Source of the DNA: Polaromonas sp.
GTDB lineage: Bacteria; Pseudomonadota; Gammaproteobacteria; Burkholderiales; Burkholderiaceae_C
DNA length: 64,000 bases
Reading direction: 5' to 3'
Assembly: GCF_029945925.1 (NCBI RefSeq)
Contig: NZ_JAQSDN010000070.1
Coordinates: 1-64,000, forward strand
The first letter of the stretch is position 1; every line of letters starts with the position of its first letter. The notes below the pieces were generated by a model. It worked only from the letters and a program-made list of their open reading frames with translations. It had not been told where the DNA came from and made no database searches. Made by a program: the position numbers and the translations under genes. Below are positions 61,143 to 64,000 of the stretch, piece by piece.

Positions 61143-62887
61143 TGACCAGGGCGGCTCCGGACTCCGGGAATTCCTGGTTTGGACCGGTAGAAAAATCCGG
61201 CGCCTGGGAATCGGACGCCGGCGGCGAGTCCTTCGGCCGGCTGTGGCGGGCATTCATGGCGGCCCGCGTGACGCTGGCCACCGTGCTGCTTGCCCTGCAA
61301 GCCTCCATTTATGCCCTGGGCCAACCCGTCGGCAAGGCCATGATCGTACTGTGCGTGGCCTATTTTGTTGCGGCGCTCGCCGTCCGGGTCTGGGCTCATC
61401 CGAAACCACCGGGCAGCACCTTCGATGCCCAGTGGCTCTCCACGGTCGGCGTCGATGTACTGGCGTTTTCGGCGCTCAATTTCCTGCAGTCGGGAGCGAT
61501 CAACTACACGGCGCTGTTCGCGCTGCCGGTGCTGCTGGCTTCCGTGCTGGGCCCCATCCTGCTGGCCCTCGGTACCGCCGCGAGCGTGGCGCTGCTGCTG
61601 CTGGCCGATGCCTGGTGGGCCTCATTGCAATTGCCGGGCGACGCCACGGCGCGCTTTCTGCAGGCCGGCCTGAGCGGTTCGGGCTTTTTCATCATTGCCC
61701 TGCTGGCCAACCAGCTGGCCCTGCGCCTGTCGCGGGAACAGAAGCGGGCCGAACGCAGCCACTCGGCTGCACGCATGCAGACCCAGGTCAATGAACTGGT
61801 GATCGACACGCTGGTCGACGGCGTGCTCGTGATCGATACCAAAGGCATCGTGCGCGCGGCCAACCCGGCTTCGCTGCGTTTGCTGGCCATCCAGGACACG
61901 GCGCGCGCGGCCCCTTTTGTGCTGGCCGCCGAAGCGGCCTGGCAACCGCTGGCGGCGCTGGCGCAACGGACGTTTGAGCAGCGCAGGCCGCAGCAGGCCG
62001 ATGTGAGCCTGGAGCATGCCTCGCGCCATGCCCGTCGCCTGCAGGTGCGTACCCGGCTGGCCGCCTCGCGCGACGGCTCGCACGAGAGCCTGTGTGTGAT
62101 GTTCCTGGAAGACCTGCGGGAAATGGAAGCCAGGGTGCGCACCGAAAAAATGGCGGCGATGGGGCGCATGTCGGCCGCGGTGGCCCATGAAATCAGGAAC
62201 CCGCTGGCAGCCATCACGCAAGCCAATGCCCTGCTCGAGGAAGATCTGCAGGACGCCGGGCAGCGACAGCTCACAGGCATGGTCCGGCAAAACGCACAGC
62301 GGCTTGCCAGGATCGTCGAGGAAATCCTCAATATCTCCCGCGTTCAGGAGCAGGCACCCCAGGTGCTGACAAGCGCCCTGCCGCTCGATGACATGGTGCA
62401 GCGCATCTGCTCGGACTGGACACAGCAAACGGCATCGGGCCAGCGGCTGCGCCTGCGTGCGGGCGCGGGCCGCACTGCCGTGCTGTTCGAGGGCGAGCAC
62501 CTGCGGCGACTGATGGTCAACCTGCTGGACAACGCCCGGCGTTATGCCAGCGCTGCAGGCGATGCGATACAGGTCACCACCGAAATAACCGCCGCCGGAC
62601 AGCCCCGGCTGTCGGTCTGGAGCGACGGACAACCGCTCGAAAAAACGGTGCAGTCGCATCTGTTCGAGCCGTTTTTCTCCTCGGAGAGCCGCTCCAGCGG
62701 GCTGGGCCTGTACATATGCAGGGAGCTCTGCGAACGCCACGGTGCGCTGATAGGCTACCAGCGGGCCGTCCACAACACCGTGGAAGGCAACGAGTTTTTT
62801 GTCATCTTCCGGCCAGCCGTCGCTGCGGAGGCTTTGTCCCAGACGGGTTTTGACACAATGTGGTCTGACATCCAGGGAACACCATGA
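61142..62887 (+). CDS. pilS: PilS sensor histidine kinase
   Basis: A 581-residue kinase partner of PilR. After a short acidic N-terminus come about six hydrophobic segments (residues about 40-210), then a PAS-like region (about 220-330: LVIDTLVDGVLVIDTKGIVR). The phosphoacceptor motif is AVAHEIRNPLAAITQANALL with His near residue 350. The ATPase domain has LLDNARRYASAAGD and SRSSGLGLYICRELCERHGA. In pseudomonads PilS senses pilin level in the membrane and controls PilR. The stop overlaps the pilR start in an ATGA junction. Confidence 0.93.
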   Translation: MTRAAPDSGNSWFGPVEKSGAWESDAGGESFGRLWRAFMAARVTLATVLLALQASIYALGQPVGKAMIVLCVAYFVAALAVRVWAHPKPPGSTFDAQWLSTVGVDVLAFSALNFLQSGAINYTALFALPVLLASVLGPILLALGTAASVALLLLADAWWASLQLPGDATARFLQAGLSGSGFFIIALLANQLALRLSREQKRAERSHSAARMQTQVNELVIDTLVDGVLVIDTKGIVRAANPASLRLLAIQDTARAAPFVLAAEAAWQPLAALAQRTFEQRRPQQADVSLEHASRHARRLQVRTRLAASRDGSHESLCVMFLEDLREMEARVRTEKMAAMGRMSAAVAHEIRNPLAAITQANALLEEDLQDAGQRQLTGMVRQNAQRLARIVEEILNISRVQEQAPQVLTSALPLDDMVQRICSDWTQQTASGQRLRLRAGAGRTAVLFEGEHLRRLMVNLLDNARRYASAAGDAIQVTTEITAAGQPRLSVWSDGQPLEKTVQSHLFEPFFSSESRSSGLGLYICRELCERHGALIGYQRAVHNTVEGNEFFVIFRPAVAAEALSQTGFDTMWSDIQGTP

Positions 62888-64000
62888 CTCTCCCGACGCA
62901 AGCGCACATATTGGTGATTGACGATGAGCCCGACCTGCGCACCCTTTACGAGCTGACCCTGCTGCGCGAAGGCTACCGGGTCGAGGCCGCTGCCGATCTG
63001 GCGCAGGCGCGCGCCCAGCTGCAGCAAAGACGCTTTGATGCCGTGATCACCGACATGCGCCTGCCCGACGGGCTGGGCCTGGAACTGCTGCGGGAGATGG
63101 TCACCCAGCAGCGCCCCGAACGCTGCGTGGTCATCACCGCCCACGGGTCCGCCGAAAATGCAGTGGAAGCGCTGAAGGCCGGCGCATTTGACTACCTGAC
63201 CAAGCCGGTGGACCTCAAGCAGTTTCGCGGCGTGGTGGCGTCGGCCATCCAGGGCCCGGCGAGCACCACGCCCGTCCAGGAACGCAGCAGGCCCGGCAGC
63301 GAGGACGGAACAGCCGCATCCAGGGCGGCCCGGCCCGCGGATGCATCACTGACACTGCAGCGCCTGGTCGGCGAATCGGCCGTGATGCAGGCGGTCAAGG
63401 CCCGTATCGTCAAGGTCGCCAGCAGCATGGCACCGGTGCTGATCCAGGGCGAGTCCGGCACCGGCAAGGAACTGGTGGCGCGGGCCGTGCACGACTGCAG
63501 CCATCGCGCGGCAGGCCCTTTTGTCGCCGTCAACTGCGGCGCCATCCCGGAAAACCTGCTGGAAGCCGAATTTTTCGGAGCCCGCAAAGGCGCCTACACC
63601 GGCTCGGCACAGGACCGCCTCGGTTATTTTCAGTCGGCCAAAGGCGGCACCCTTTTTCTTGACGAGATTGGCGACCTGCCGCTGGCGATGCAGTCCAAGC
63701 TGCTGCGTGCGATCCAGGAGCGGGTCGTCCGTCCGCTGGGCTCCACCCAGGAAGACACGGTCGATGTGCGCGTGGTCAGCGCCACCCACAAGGATCTGGC
63801 CGCTGCAGTGGCGGCCGGCACGTTTCGCCAGGATTTGTACTACCGGCTCAACGTCATTGAAATCAGCGTTCCACCGCTGCGTGAGCGCCGCGAGGACCTG
63901 CCCGCCCTGTGTCAGGATCTGCTCGGAAGGATTTGCCGGGAGTCGGGTTTTCACGTGCCGGACATCTCCGGCCAGGTCCTGGCCACCTTGCAGCAACACC
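62884..64000 (+). CDS. pilR: PilR sigma-54-dependent response regulator (3' end beyond the window)
   Basis: The first 372 codons of an NtrC-family activator that turns on pilin (pilA) transcription. The receiver domain begins HILVIDDEPDLRTLYELTLL with phosphoacceptor Asp in VITDMRLPDGLG. The AAA+ domain has Walker A GESGTGKELVARAV, Walker B LFLDEIGDLPLAMQ and FRQDLYYRLNVIEISVPPL. The sigma-54 contact loop reads GAYTGS (codons 236-241) rather than GAFTGA. The DNA-binding end is cut off by the right edge. It overlaps pilS by 4 nt. Confidence 0.93.
   Translation, partial: MTLPTQAHILVIDDEPDLRTLYELTLLREGYRVEAAADLAQARAQLQQRRFDAVITDMRLPDGLGLELLREMVTQQRPERCVVITAHGSAENAVEALKAGAFDYLTKPVDLKQFRGVVASAIQGPASTTPVQERSRPGSEDGTAASRAARPADASLTLQRLVGESAVMQAVKARIVKVASSMAPVLIQGESGTGKELVARAVHDCSHRAAGPFVAVNCGAIPENLLEAEFFGARKGAYTGSAQDRLGYFQSAKGGTLFLDEIGDLPLAMQSKLLRAIQERVVRPLGSTQEDTVDVRVVSATHKDLAAAVAAGTFRQDLYYRLNVIEISVPPLRERREDLPALCQDLLGRICRESGFHVPDISGQVLATLQQH

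Overview
This 64 kb window is a chromosomal segment of a GC-rich beta-proteobacterium, almost certainly a member of the Burkholderiales and most likely the Comamonadaceae (Polaromonas/Rhodoferax/Acidovorax-like). The evidence is high GC with strong G/C wobble preference, gene neighbourhoods typical of that family (rubredoxin-pilGHIJ-chpA next to thiD-hemL; purH-fis-dusB; pyrR-pyrB-inactive pyrC'), and two families of short intergenic repeats. Nearly all of it is ordinary core genome. No prophage, CRISPR array, rRNA operon or transposase gene was seen.

Layout. 1-6.1 kb: a possible Fur box, then a small catabolic-looking set (VOC protein, FAD monooxygenase, DUF2783-like protein) and valS. 6.2-9.6 kb: an atypical 2-hydroxyacid dehydrogenase, galU, a TusA-family protein, a secreted Cys-repeat protein and a CsbD protein. 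9.7-12.6 kb: a divergent iron-type ABC transporter pair (permease and ATPase) around a candidate Fur box. 12.6-17.2 kb: a minus-strand cluster yqgE-ruvX-pyrR-pyrB-pyrC'-plsC. 17.3-18.7 kb: a DNA photolyase. 18.8-28.9 kb: the type IV pilus (Chp-type) chemosensory operon, running rubredoxin, pilG, pilH, pilI, pilJ, chpA. 29-35.8 kb: thiD-hemL, purH, fis-dusB, a YqaA membrane protein and a pseudouridine-synthase homologue. 35.9-38.3 kb: the most rearranged stretch, with a 267 bp inverted-repeat element abutting the ychF stop codon, ychF itself, a rhodanese gene, and a decayed second copy of the ychF 5' end. 38.2-45.5 kb: a 7TM signalling protein with a degenerate GGDEF domain, a MOSC protein, a UbiH-family hydroxylase, DsbC, an M61 peptidase and a conserved hypothetical protein. 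45.6-49.1 kb: phenylacetate genes paaK-paaI-paaG divergent from a paaF-like hydratase, with a perfect palindrome between them. 49.3-51.4 kb: tRNA-Met, an exported hypothetical protein and miaB. 51.4-58.6 kb: a GlrK/QseG/GlrR-like sensory operon followed by opgG-opgH for osmoregulated periplasmic glucans. 58.7-64 kb: ffh, a YpjD/CcsA-like protein, a PP0621-like protein, pilS and the 5' part of pilR, which runs off the right edge.

How the genes work together. The type IV pilus theme appears twice: the chemosensory array and the PilS-PilR pair that controls pilin transcription. Envelope functions (galU, opgGH, plsC, dsbC, the ABC transporter) and housekeeping RNA and nucleotide metabolism fill most of the rest. 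The observations most worth checking are the inverted-repeat element and ychF relic, the two intergenic repeat families, several homologues that have lost textbook catalytic residues (PyrC', the pseudouridine-synthase homologue, the 2-hydroxyacid dehydrogenase, the GGDEF protein), a GAFTDA loop in the GlrR-like activator, and the secreted triple Cys-repeat protein next to CsbD. No clear new multi-gene system was found; the VOC/FAD monooxygenase/DUF2783 set is the nearest to an uncharacterised pathway.
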